DNA from: Sinimarinibacterium flocculans
Lineage (GTDB): Bacteria; Pseudomonadota; Gammaproteobacteria; Nevskiales; Nevskiaceae
DNA length: 64,000 nt
Assembly (NCBI RefSeq): GCF_003201205.1
Contig: NZ_QICN01000006.1
Location: 186,001 to 250,000 of the forward strand
Direction of reading: 5' to 3'
Shown here one piece after another: positions 39,092 to 46,951 of the stretch. The position numbers were made by a program, and so were the translations under genes. The notes beneath the pieces are model-generated. The model searched no databases, had not been told where the DNA came from, and saw nothing but the letters and a program-made list of their open reading frames with translations. Position 1 is the stretch's first letter. Every line of letters begins with the position of its first letter.

Positions 39092-40096
39092 TCAACCGGC
39101 GCGATGGCGCTCGCGGAATTGCACCGGCGTGAGGCCGGACCAGCGCTTGAACGCGCGGTAGAAGGTGCTCGGCTCGGAGAACCCGGTGAGATAGACGATG
39201 TTGTCGATCGACTCTTCCGTGCGTGCGAGCAGGCGCCGCGCCAGTGCGTAGCGGAAATCGGTCACGATCTGGCTGAAGCTCGTGCCGGCACGGGCCAGTT
39301 CGAAGCGCAGGCGCCTTGGCGCGAGGCCGACCTCGCGGGCCACATCGTCGAGATCGCAGGACTCCAGCTCCAGACGCTGCGAGAGCACCTTGCGGATCTG
39401 CTCCACGAGGTCGCGCCGGTGCAGGTCGGAGAGCCGCTTCTGGGCCAGTTCCTCGTGAAGGCGCAGCAGGTCCGGGTCCCAGCGCGGCGAGCGGTATTCG
39501 AGCAGCGCCGGGTCGAACCAGATCTCGCTTTCGCTGCCGTCGAACTCGACCGGGCAGCCGAACACCTGTTCGTAGTCGGCCTGAGGACTGCGGGCACTGC
39601 AACGCAGCTTGACCTTGAGCGGCGGATCGAAGTGGCGCTCGGTGACCGAGCGTGCGAACTGGATCAGCTCGTAGACGACGCAGATCTCGGTATGGCGCAG
39701 CTGCGGCGCTTCGAGCGCGCTGCCGATCACGCCGATGCGTGCCCCGTCGGCGTTGTGGACCAGGCGCACGCTCAGCGCGTCGCTGATCAGGCGCAGGTAC
39801 TTTAGCGCGCGCACGATGCCTTCGCCGAAGGTCGGGCTGCTGAACATCAGGTACTCGATCACCTCGCCGCGGAACAGCGGCAGGTGCGGGCACAGGTGCA
39901 GGCCGATGTCGGCGTCTCCCGTCACGCCCTCGACGATCTGCCAGAACAGCGCTTGCTGCTGGTGCGGGGTGCGCAGCTCCTTGAGCGGCAGCTTGGCGGC
40001 GTCGTATCCGAGCTTGCGATAGATCGCATCGACGTCGATGCCGGCCTTGACCATGGCCTCGTGGACGACCAGCAGGAACTGTCCCGAATCACGCAT
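39092..40096 (-). CDS. AraC-family transcriptional regulator (Arabinose_bd-type N-domain)
   Basis: 334 aa. The N-terminal ~190 residues match the ligand domain found in OruR/ArgR-like regulators of lipid and aromatic catabolism: GQFLLVVHEAMVKAGIDVDAIYRKLGYD, then GLHLCPHLPLFRGEVIEYLMFSSPTFGEGI (shown as one conserved region). The C-terminal ~100 residues hold two helix-turn-helix units: LDDVAREVGLAPRRLRFELA and ESIDNIVYLTGFSEPSTFYRAFKRW ending in GLTPVQFRERHR. It is likely an activator of a neighbouring lipid-catabolic gene, perhaps the DUF1302 or acyl-CoA dehydrogenase units. Confidence 0.88.
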   Translation of the reverse strand: MRDSGQFLLVVHEAMVKAGIDVDAIYRKLGYDAAKLPLKELRTPHQQQALFWQIVEGVTGDADIGLHLCPHLPLFRGEVIEYLMFSSPTFGEGIVRALKYLRLISDALSVRLVHNADGARIGVIGSALEAPQLRHTEICVVYELIQFARSVTERHFDPPLKVKLRCSARSPQADYEQVFGCPVEFDGSESEIWFDPALLEYRSPRWDPDLLRLHEELAQKRLSDLHRRDLVEQIRKVLSQRLELESCDLDDVAREVGLAPRRLRFELARAGTSFSQIVTDFRYALARRLLARTEESIDNIVYLTGFSEPSTFYRAFKRWSGLTPVQFRERHRAG

Positions 40097-40121
40097 GGCC
40101 TGGTTGTCTTCTTAAGACGAC

Positions 40122-40589
40122 TTATCGTGGTGGAGGCGGCGACTGGGCGGTAGTGTGCCGCAAGCCCGGATCGCGGTCACGGCGCCAGCGCCGCACCGCC
40201 TCCGCGCAGGCGGGGGCATGGCGTCGCGCGAAGTCGTCGACGCACCAGCCGCGAGCGGCCAGCAGATGCCGGTAGCATGGCGCGAGGACGTAGGCCTGGA
40301 CCGGACGTTCGCCTGCGCGATCCGCCAGCACGCGCATGCGACGGCGTTCGAAGAAATCGTCTTCCCAGGCGTCGAGCCACTGCAGTTCGCGCCGGCTCAC
40401 CTCGATCAGCGCGCCGGGCGTCTGCGCGCCGGCTGACGGCACGATGCCCGGAAAGCGCTGCCCGCGCAGCGCACTGCACCGATAGCCCGGCAACTGTGCC
40501 GGCAGCGGCGCCGGCGCGCGGTCGAGCAGGGAGTGCAGGACCGACGGCGCCAGCAGGCTGCCGTAGACGAACAGCGTCACCCCGGACAT
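40122..40589 (-). CDS. Gamma-glutamylcyclotransferase (AIG2/GGCT-like) family protein
   Basis: 155 aa; its ATG overlaps the upstream stop (TGATG at 40587-40591). The family start VTLFVYGSLLAPSVLHSLL contains the YGSL substrate-binding motif. LPGYRCSALRGQRFPGIVPS, the GALIEVSRRELQWLDAWEDDFF stretch with the acidic Glu/Asp positions, and QAYVLAPCYRHLL complete the fold. GGCT-like enzymes cyclise gamma-glutamyl amines to 5-oxoproline, although many small family members are of unproven activity. It is coupled to the DsbA/HCCA-like gene. Confidence 0.82.
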   Translation of the reverse strand: MSGVTLFVYGSLLAPSVLHSLLDRAPAPLPAQLPGYRCSALRGQRFPGIVPSAGAQTPGALIEVSRRELQWLDAWEDDFFERRRMRVLADRAGERPVQAYVLAPCYRHLLAARGWCVDDFARRHAPACAEAVRRWRRDRDPGLRHTTAQSPPPPR

Positions 40590-41215
40590 CAGCGCTGCAG
40601 GGCGTGGCGGCCGAGTGCCCAGGCCAGTGCCTCGTCGAGACGGTCGTTGCCCCAGAAGAGTTCGTAGCCCGACCGCGCGTCGCCGACGCGAAAGCTCGGG
40701 GCACCGAACAGGCCCAGGGCTGCGGCACGCGTCGTGTTGTCGCGCAGGCGCTGTTTCAGCGGCTCCGCCTGTGCGGCGGCGATGCGCGCATCGGCGTCCG
40801 CGACCGACGCGGCCAGACATTCGCGGACGACGGCGGCATCGTCGATGTCGCGGTCGGACTCGAAGTTCGCGCGGTACAGCGCGCGCACGAAACCCGGCAC
40901 CCACTCCTCGTCCGCGTACGCCGCGACCAGGCGCGCGCCGAGCACGCTGGTGCGCGGAAACGACGAGGGCTTGCGAAAGGCGATGCCGTGGATCGCGCAG
41001 ATGCGTTCGAGATCGCGCCACATGTAGCGACCCTTCGCCGGATACTGCACGAAGGGCGAGCTTTCGTATCCCTGCTCGCGGAAGATCGGGCCGAGCAGGA
41101 ACGGCCTGTACGCGATGGCGACGCCCGCACGGTCGGCGGCGGCCTGGATGCGCAGGGCCGCGGGGTAGGAGTAGCTGCTGGCGAATTCGAACCAGAACTC
41201 GACGGCGGTGGGCAT
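40589..41215 (-). CDS. DsbA-family/2-hydroxychromene-2-carboxylate isomerase-like protein
   Basis: 208 aa from the ATG at 41215 (GGAG 7 nt upstream). The thioredoxin-fold start VEFWFEFASSYSYPAALRIQ has Ser-Ser-Tyr-Ser in place of a CxxC pair, which is the hallmark of the glutathione-dependent HCCA isomerase/kappa-GST group. YRPFLLGPIFREQGY, RDLERICAIHGIAFRKP and the C-terminal GLFGAPSFRVGDARSGYELFWGNDRLDEAL (conserved region) also fit. Such enzymes isomerise aromatic catabolites (naphthalene pathway) or conjugate glutathione; the substrate here is unknown. Confidence 0.87.
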   Translation of the reverse strand: MPTAVEFWFEFASSYSYPAALRIQAAADRAGVAIAYRPFLLGPIFREQGYESSPFVQYPAKGRYMWRDLERICAIHGIAFRKPSSFPRTSVLGARLVAAYADEEWVPGFVRALYRANFESDRDIDDAAVVRECLAASVADADARIAAAQAEPLKQRLRDNTTRAAALGLFGAPSFRVGDARSGYELFWGNDRLDEALAWALGRHALQR

Positions 41216-41361
41216 TGCGGGCTCCGGGGGCGTGATCGTCCATTGTAGGCAAGGGCGCGATTCACCCGGGGGACGCGGCGTCGGCGATGTCCGGCCAATG
41301 CCGGCGCCGCGGCATCTACGCAGACTGCCGGCCGATTCCGCTCCATCCCCAAGGTCATCCC

Positions 41362-43179
41362 ATGCCCGTCTACAAGGCACCGCTGCGCGACATGCGCTTC
41401 CTGCTCAACGAAGTGCTCGATTTCCCGGCCCATTACGCCGGTCTGTCCAACGGCAAGGACGCCGACCCCGATACGGTCAACGCCATCCTCGAGGAGTGCG
41501 CGAAGTTCTGCGAAGAGGTGCTGGCGCCGCTGAACCTGTCCGGCGATGCCGAGGGTTGCCGCATCGACGACGGCGTCGTCACCACGCCCAGGGGCTTCAA
41601 GGACGCCTACGACCAATACGCCTCCGGTGGCTGGCAGGGGCTGTCGCATCCGCAGGAGTACGGCGGTCAGGGCATGCCGATGTCACTGGGGCTGCTCAAG
41701 TCCGAGATGACCGGCACCGCGAACTGGTCGTTCACGATGTATCCCGGTCTCGCGCTCGGCGCGATGAACACGATCATGCAGCATGCCTCGCCGGAACTGA
41801 AAGGCCTGTACATGCCGCCGCTGGTCGAGGGCCGCTGGCTCGGCACGATGTGCCTCACCGAGCCGCAGTGCGGCACCGATCTCGGCCAGGTCAAGACCAA
41901 GGCCGAACCGCAGCCGGACGGCAGCTACAAGCTGACCGGCACCAAGATCTTCATCTCGGCCGGCGAGCACGATCTCACCGAGAACATCATTCACATCGTG
42001 CTCGCGCGCCTGCCGGACGCGCCGCCGGGCACCAAGGGCATCTCGCTGTTCATCGTGCCCAAGGTGCAGGTGAACGCCGACGGCTCGCTCGGCGAGCGCA
42101 ACGGCATCCGCGCCGATGGCATCGAGCACAAGATGGGCATCAAGGCCTCCGCGACCTGCACGATGGCGCTGGAGAACGCGACCGGCTACATGATCGCCGA
42201 GCCGAACAAGGGCCTGGAGGCGATGTTCACGTTCATGAACACCGCGCGCGTAGGCACCGCCGTGCAGGGCATCGCGCACGCGGAGCTGTCCTACCAGAAC
42301 GCGCTGGCCTATGCGAAGGAGCGGCGCTCGATGCGCGCGCTGTCCGGCAAGAAGGAGCCGGAGAAGGTCGCCGACGCCATCATCCATCACGCCGACGTGC
42401 GCCGCATGCTGCTGACGCAGAAGGCCGTCGCCGAGGGCGGGCGGGCGATGATCTACTTCGCCGCGCAGTACGCCGACCACATGGTCAACGGCATCGTCGA
42501 GAACGACGACGCCAAGTACCGCCACTGGGACGACAAGCTCGGCTTCCTCACGCCGATCCTCAAGGGCTTCCTGACCGAGATGGGGCTGGAGTCGGCCAAT
42601 CTCGGCATGCAGGTGTTCGGCGGCCACGGCTACATCTGGGAACACGGCATGGAGCAGATCGCGCGCGACGCACGCATCAGCACGCTCTACGAGGGCACCA
42701 CCGGCATCCAAGCGCTGGACCTGCTCGGCCGCAAGGTGCTGCTGTCCACGCGAGGCAAGGCGGTGCGGGAATTCACTGCCCTGATCGGCAAGTTCGCGGT
42801 CGAGCACATGCGCAACGGCAAGCTGCGCCGATATGCGGCCGACCTCGCGCGCTACGCCGCCGAGTGGAACGTGCTGACGATGCGGGTGATGCTGATGGCG
42901 CGCAAGGACCGCGACGTCGTCAGTGCCGCGAGCCATCACTTCCTGATGTACTCGGGCTACGTGACGATGGCCTACTTCTGGGCCTTGCAGGCCGCGGTGG
43001 CCAGCCAGAAGCTCGCCCAGGGCGGCGCCGAGACGCCAGTGTTCTACAAGGCGAAGATCGCGACCGCGCGCTTCTACTTCGACCATCTGTTGCCGCGCGC
43101 CAAGGCGCATGCGGTGTCGATGGTCAAACCGAGCAAGTCGCTGATGAAGCTGCCGGTCTACGCGTTCGCGTTCGAATGA
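41362..43179 (+). CDS. Acyl-CoA dehydrogenase with C-terminal extension (FadE-type)
   Basis: 605 aa from the ATG at 41362. The N-terminus PVYKAPLRDMRFLLNEVLDFPAHY is typical of the large ~600-aa acyl-CoA dehydrogenases. MCLTEPQCGTDLGQVKTKA (FAD loop), YKLTGTKIFISAGEHDLTENIIHIVLARLPDA, LGMQVFGGHGYIWEHGMEQIARDARISTLYEGTTGIQALDLLGRK (conserved region with the LYEGT catalytic Glu) and a C-terminal domain ending KPSKSLMKLPVYAFAFE are present. It catalyses the first oxidation of fatty-acyl-CoA beta-oxidation. It is monocistronic and flanked downstream by a strong bidirectional hairpin. Confidence 0.93.
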   Translation: MPVYKAPLRDMRFLLNEVLDFPAHYAGLSNGKDADPDTVNAILEECAKFCEEVLAPLNLSGDAEGCRIDDGVVTTPRGFKDAYDQYASGGWQGLSHPQEYGGQGMPMSLGLLKSEMTGTANWSFTMYPGLALGAMNTIMQHASPELKGLYMPPLVEGRWLGTMCLTEPQCGTDLGQVKTKAEPQPDGSYKLTGTKIFISAGEHDLTENIIHIVLARLPDAPPGTKGISLFIVPKVQVNADGSLGERNGIRADGIEHKMGIKASATCTMALENATGYMIAEPNKGLEAMFTFMNTARVGTAVQGIAHAELSYQNALAYAKERRSMRALSGKKEPEKVADAIIHHADVRRMLLTQKAVAEGGRAMIYFAAQYADHMVNGIVENDDAKYRHWDDKLGFLTPILKGFLTEMGLESANLGMQVFGGHGYIWEHGMEQIARDARISTLYEGTTGIQALDLLGRKVLLSTRGKAVREFTALIGKFAVEHMRNGKLRRYAADLARYAAEWNVLTMRVMLMARKDRDVVSAASHHFLMYSGYVTMAYFWALQAAVASQKLAQGGAETPVFYKAKIATARFYFDHLLPRAKAHAVSMVKPSKSLMKLPVYAFAFE

Positions 43180-43193
43180 GGGTTCTCGTCATA

Positions 43194-43225
43194 GATCAGG
43201 GCGCTGCTGCTGCAGCGCCCTGATC
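43194..43225. terminator. Bidirectional terminator-like hairpin
   Basis: Perfect 14-bp stem GATCAGGGCGCTGC / GCAGCGCCCTGATC with a 4-nt loop (tgct), between the convergent acyl-CoA dehydrogenase and slp genes. There is no long T tract, so intrinsic termination is likely but unproven. Confidence 0.7.
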
Positions 43226-43244
43226 CGTTCTCCGGTGCGGCCGA

Positions 43245-43904
43245 TCAGCGCCGCAGCAGGCCGCCGGTGCCGGGCAGTTCCGGCACCGACAGCGGCGTCG
43301 GTTCGCGCTCGAGAACCCGTGGCTGCTGCGGTGCGCTGACTTCGGGGGCTGCCGCCGTGCCGCTGCGCCGCGGCACGTGATAGTAGGTCGGATAGTAATA
43401 GTAACCGTAGCCGTAGAACGGGAACGGGTCGACGACATAGACCGTGTCGCGCGGCTGTTCGACCGGCCACAGGTAGACGTCGGTGCCGGCCAGCTTCGGA
43501 TAGCGGTATTCGAACGCATCGACTTTGACCGGCTCGATCGCCTCGATGCTGCCGATCACGGTGACCTCGCGGCCCGGCTCGAACACCTTCGGATCCTTGA
43601 AGTCGGCGAAGCAGGCGAGAAAGCGGCCCTGCTCCTCGTCGCCGGTCTTCGGACGCGCATTGGCGCGCAGCGGTCGCGACAGGACCTCGAAGCAGCTGTT
43701 CTGCTCGCTGTTGCGCACCGACAGAACCGTCCCGCCCCATCGCACTCGTTGCGCCGCCGCCTCGCCGCTGCCGGCAATCTGTGCCGGCGTCAATTCGGCG
43801 AATTCACCGCGCAGGGATTCGGGCGCCGTGGCGCAGGCGCCGAGCAGGGCGGTCGAGAGCAGGGTCGAGCAAGTCAGCAGGCGGCGGCTGGTCGAGGTGC
43901 GCAT
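43245..43904 (-). CDS. slp: Slp-family outer-membrane lipoprotein
   Basis: 219 aa. The lipobox LLGAC (Cys24) follows a basic start (MRTSTSRRLLTCST). The mature part shows the Slp pattern: AAAQRVRWGGTVLSVRNSEQ, CFEVLSRPL, FLACFADFKDPKVFEPGREVTVIGSIEAIEPVKV, YRYPKLAGTDVYLWP. The C-terminal ~50 residues add a Tyr-rich stretch (FYGYGYYYYPTYYHVPRR) and a Pro-rich tail. Slp proteins are starvation- or acid-induced outer-membrane lipoproteins of unclear function. Confidence 0.88.
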   Translation of the reverse strand: MRTSTSRRLLTCSTLLSTALLGACATAPESLRGEFAELTPAQIAGSGEAAAQRVRWGGTVLSVRNSEQNSCFEVLSRPLRANARPKTGDEEQGRFLACFADFKDPKVFEPGREVTVIGSIEAIEPVKVDAFEYRYPKLAGTDVYLWPVEQPRDTVYVVDPFPFYGYGYYYYPTYYHVPRRSGTAAAPEVSAPQQPRVLEREPTPLSVPELPGTGGLLRR

Positions 43905-44085
43905 GGCAGAAATCCTGTCAGGAAGTAGAACGTATCCCTCTTTTATGTAGGACGATGACTTAACCTAGGATGAATGTCGACGGTTCCGTCCGGTGCCCGG
44001 CCGATGCTAGCCTGACGCATCCTGGAGGCGCCGCACGACGTAGATTTTGCGGTGATAACTGATGTCAAAAACGAGGTGTTACCCC

Positions 44086-45441
44086 ATGGCAAACCTGATT
44101 CGATGGACGCTGGTCGCGGGCCTGTTCGCGGCCGCGCCGGCGCTGGCCAAGGTGTCGGCCGACGAGGCGGCGAAACTCGGCAAGGAGCTGACGCCGGTTG
44201 GCGCCACCAAGACCGCGAATGCCGACGGCAGCATCCCGGCCTGGGACGGCGGCCTGACCAAGGCCCCGGCCTGTTTCAAGGGCGAAGGGTCGCGCTACTG
44301 CGATCCGTTCGGTGACGACAAGCCGCTGCTGACGATCACCGCGAAGAACCTCGCCGAGCACAAGGCGAAGCTGACCGCCGGACAGATCGCGCTGTTCGAG
44401 AAGTATCCGGACAGCTATTCGATGAAGGTCTACGAGACCCGCCGGACCTTTGCGAATCCGCCGTTCGTCTACGACGCAACGGCCAGGAACGCGACCAGCG
44501 CGACGCTGGGTGGCAACGGCGAGGCCCTGCAGGGCGCCATCACCGGCATTCCGTTCCCGATCCCGCAGAACGGGCACGAGGTCATCTGGAATCACAAGGT
44601 GCGCTACCGCGACATCGGCGTGCGTCGCTGGAACAACCAGTTCGCGGTGACCACGGCGGGCGACTACAACCTGGTGAAGATCCAGGAAGACGCGTTCTTC
44701 GTCTACAGCCAGCCGGACATCGATCCGGCGTCGCTGAACAACAAGATCCTTTACTTCCTGCAGCTGACGACCGCGCCGGCGCGCCTGGCCGGCACGATCC
44801 TGCTGGTCCACGAGACCATGGATCAGGTCGCCGAGCCGCGCGGCGCCTGGCAGTACAACCCGGGCCAGCGACGCCTGCGTCGCGCACCGAACATCGCCTA
44901 CGACAATCCGGGCACGGCGTCGGATGGCCTGCGCACCAACGACCAGCTCGACATGTACAACGGCGCGATGGATCGCTACCAGTGGAAGCTGGTCGGCAAG
45001 AAGGAAATCTATGTGCCTGCCAACAGCTATGCGCTGCACAGCGATGCGCTCAAGTACCGCGACGTGATGAAGAAGGGCCACATCAACCAGGACCATGCAC
45101 GCTACGAGCTGCGCCGCGTCTGGGTTGTGGACTCCTTCGTCAAGCCCGGCGTGAGCCACATCTACAAGCGCCGCACGTTCCATGTCGACGAGGACTCGTG
45201 GCAGATCGTCGCGGTCGACGTCTACGATCAGCGCGACCAGATGTGGCGCGTGCAGGAAGGCCACCACGTGATCGCCTACGACAAGCCCTACCAGTTGCCG
45301 GTGCTCGAGACCGTCTACGACCTGCAGAGCGCGCGCTACCTGGTGATGGCGGCGAACAACGAGGACGAAGAGACCAGGACGCGCAAGTTCTCCGTCGAGG
45401 ACTTCAGCCCGACCAGCGTCTCGAAGCTCGCCACGAAGTAG
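44086..45441 (+). CDS. DUF1329 family protein (second paralogue)
   Basis: 451 aa from the ATG at 44086, chosen because a signal peptide (IRWTLVAGLFAAAPALA) starts there; an ATG at 44062 adds eight residues. The mature start VSADEAAKLGKELTPVGATKTANADGSIPAW, GIPFPIPQNGHEVIWNH, NPGQRRLRRAPNIAYDNPG, DRYQWKLVGKKEIYVPANS and RRTFHVDEDSWQIVAVDVYDQRDQMWRVQE match the protein at 33732-35279 blockwise. Unlike that copy it stands alone without DUF1302 or RND neighbours and ends in a clear terminator. A separate inducer or role is likely. Confidence 0.9.
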   Translation: MANLIRWTLVAGLFAAAPALAKVSADEAAKLGKELTPVGATKTANADGSIPAWDGGLTKAPACFKGEGSRYCDPFGDDKPLLTITAKNLAEHKAKLTAGQIALFEKYPDSYSMKVYETRRTFANPPFVYDATARNATSATLGGNGEALQGAITGIPFPIPQNGHEVIWNHKVRYRDIGVRRWNNQFAVTTAGDYNLVKIQEDAFFVYSQPDIDPASLNNKILYFLQLTTAPARLAGTILLVHETMDQVAEPRGAWQYNPGQRRLRRAPNIAYDNPGTASDGLRTNDQLDMYNGAMDRYQWKLVGKKEIYVPANSYALHSDALKYRDVMKKGHINQDHARYELRRVWVVDSFVKPGVSHIYKRRTFHVDEDSWQIVAVDVYDQRDQMWRVQEGHHVIAYDKPYQLPVLETVYDLQSARYLVMAANNEDEETRTRKFSVEDFSPTSVSKLATK

Positions 45442-45454
45442 GCCCCTTCGACCG

Positions 45455-45490
45455 ATGCCGCCGACCTCGCGGGTCGGCGGCATTTTCTTT
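45455..45490 (+). terminator. Rho-independent terminator of the second DUF1329 gene
   Basis: 12-bp GC-rich stem ATGCCGCCGACC / GGTCGGCGGCAT with loop tcgcg, followed by a T-rich run (tttcttt). It starts 14 bp after the stop codon. Confidence 0.88.
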
Positions 45491-45531
45491 GCCGCTACAC
45501 TGCCGGCTCGCGTCCACTCCGCCCGATCCAG

Positions 45532-46107
45532 ATGGCTGCCGCCCCCGTCACCACTGTCCTGCTGATCGCCAACATCGCCGTCTTCGGGCTGCAGATGATG
45601 GCGGCCGACGGCCTGATCCGGCACTTCGCACTGTGGCCGCTGGGTGCCGGCTTCGAGTTCTGGCAGGTCGTCAGCAGCGCCTTTCTGCACGGCAGCCTGT
45701 TCCACCTGTCCGTGAACATGCTCGGCGTGTGGATGTTCGGTCGCGAGGTCGAACGGGCCATCGGCTCGGTCCGGTTCGTGCAGCTCTACACGGCGAGCGT
45801 GTTCGCCGCCGCGCTCGCGCAGCTGATCACCCAGGGCTTCAGCGACCCGGTGCCGACGGTCGGTGCCTCCGGCGGCCTGTTCGGGCTGCTCGGCGCGTAC
45901 GCGCTGCTGTTCCCGCGACGCCGCGTGATGCTGCTGTTCCCGCCGATCCCGTTGCCGGCGCCGGTGTTCGTCACGCTGTACGCCGCCTTCGAGCTGTACG
46001 CGGGCGTTACCGGCACGATGTCCGGGGTCGCCCACTTTGCCCATCTGGGCGGACTCGCCGGCGGCCTGCTGCTGCTGCGCTCGTGGCGGCGGCGCGCCCG
46101 ACGCTAG
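45532..46107 (+). CDS. Rhomboid-family intramembrane serine protease
   Basis: 191 aa, six membrane segments. The rhomboid motifs are present: FLHGSLFHLSVNMLGVWMFG (loop and helix with the conserved HxxxN, His58/Asn62 region), GASGGLFGLLGAYAL (catalytic Ser in GxSG, about residue 115) and VAHFAHLGGLAGGLLL (catalytic His, about 164). It cleaves membrane proteins within the bilayer. Its TAG stop is supplied by the first bases of the palindromic element at 46105-46271, so the C-terminus may have been trimmed by that insertion. Confidence 0.9.
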   Translation: MAAAPVTTVLLIANIAVFGLQMMAADGLIRHFALWPLGAGFEFWQVVSSAFLHGSLFHLSVNMLGVWMFGREVERAIGSVRFVQLYTASVFAAALAQLITQGFSDPVPTVGASGGLFGLLGAYALLFPRRRVMLLFPPIPLPAPVFVTLYAAFELYAGVTGTMSGVAHFAHLGGLAGGLLLLRSWRRRARR

Positions 46108-46271
46108 GAGCCTGGGCGGTAGGCACCGCGCAGGCGAGGCAAAGCCATTTCGAGACAGGTTTCGCGTTGATTCGAGGCCAATAGCTACTGAATATTGGCC
46201 CAGAGCCAGCGAGGAAGATGGCCGAAATGGTGACGCCGCAGCCGCGCGCGTTTCCGCCGCCCAGGCGCCTA
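46105..46271. mobile_element. MITE-like 167-bp concentric palindrome
   Basis: Three nested inverted-repeat pairs share one centre (46188): ends TAGGaGCCTGGGCGG (46105-46119) and CCGCCCAGGCgCCTA (46257-46271), CCATTTCG/CGAAATGG (46146-46153, 46223-46230), and GGCCAATA/TATTGGCC (46176-46183, 46193-46200). CTAG occurs at both outer edges. The element exactly fills the gap and provides the TAG stops of the rhomboid gene (left end) and rnk (right end, opposite strand). It has no coding capacity of its own; the form is that of a non-autonomous insertion or a highly structured repeat. Confidence 0.7.
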
Positions 46272-46715
46272 GTCAGGCGCAACGCCCAGCACCACCAGCC
46301 GCCGGTCGTCGTTGCCGAGCCGCCAGCGGATGCGCTGACCGGCACGCAGGCCGATCAGCGCGGCGCCGATCGGCGTCAGCACCGAGATGCGCATCGCCGA
46401 GACGTCGGCCTGCTGCGGCCAGACCAGGTGAACGGTGCGGATCGCGCCGCTGGCGTCGTCCTGGTAGGTGACCCGCGAGCCGACGCGCACGGCGTCGTCC
46501 GGCAGCGCATCGGGTGCGACGAGTTGCGCCCGGTCGAGCTCCTGCAGCAGCCCGGCGGTGACCTCCGGCAGGTGCTCGCAGCGGTGCGCCAGCGCCTGGA
46601 GGTGGTCGTAGGTATCGAAGTCGATCAGCAACGCCGGCGTGTCACACGACGAACCGGTCGCGCGATCCGGGGTGGCGGGCAGGCGGGCGCTGGCCGCCGG
46701 GAACAGGGTATTCAT
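46269..46715 (-). CDS. rnk: Nucleoside diphosphate kinase regulator Rnk (GreA/GreB-C-like)
   Basis: 148 aa from the ATG at 46715 (GGAGTG 6 nt upstream). The N-terminal coiled-coil part is short (LLIDFDTYDHLQALAHRCEHLP), and the C-terminal half is the Gre-factor FKBP-like domain: VRVGSRVTYQDDASGAIRTVHLVWPQ, RISVLTPIGAALIGLRAGQRIRW. Rnk binds RNA polymerase in E. coli without the anti-pausing activity of GreA. Its TAG stop lies in the end of the palindromic element, so the last residues (LGVAPD) may derive from the insertion. Confidence 0.87.
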   Translation of the reverse strand: MNTLFPAASARLPATPDRATGSSCDTPALLIDFDTYDHLQALAHRCEHLPEVTAGLLQELDRAQLVAPDALPDDAVRVGSRVTYQDDASGAIRTVHLVWPQQADVSAMRISVLTPIGAALIGLRAGQRIRWRLGNDDRRLVVLGVAPD

Positions 46716-46951
46716 CACACGCACTCCATGAGTCGTCTGCGGCGCGTCGCCGCAAACTTGGGAGAAGAGGAAGGAAGGGTGGTGCGTGCCCCGGGGACGG
46801 ATGAAACGCCGAACGGCGCCGGCCCCGGGGTTCAGGAGCCTGCGACGAAATGTCCTGCGCGCTGCTGGCAGCGGCGCTGTGCGTGATTCACCGGCATGAC
46901 GACGCGATCATCGGTAAGCAGAAGGTCGAAGTCAACGCCGCGCCGTCCGCC

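Noticed and set aside
46007-46345. 112-aa frame crossing the palindromic element
   Set aside because: It is open on the strand opposite rhomboid and comes from the inverted repeat; it has no start context or domain.
46725-46951. A gene in the 227-bp gap before terC's end
   Set aside because: Only short frames with no start site; the two CCCCGGGG blocks (about 46788 and 46823) have no clear meaning.
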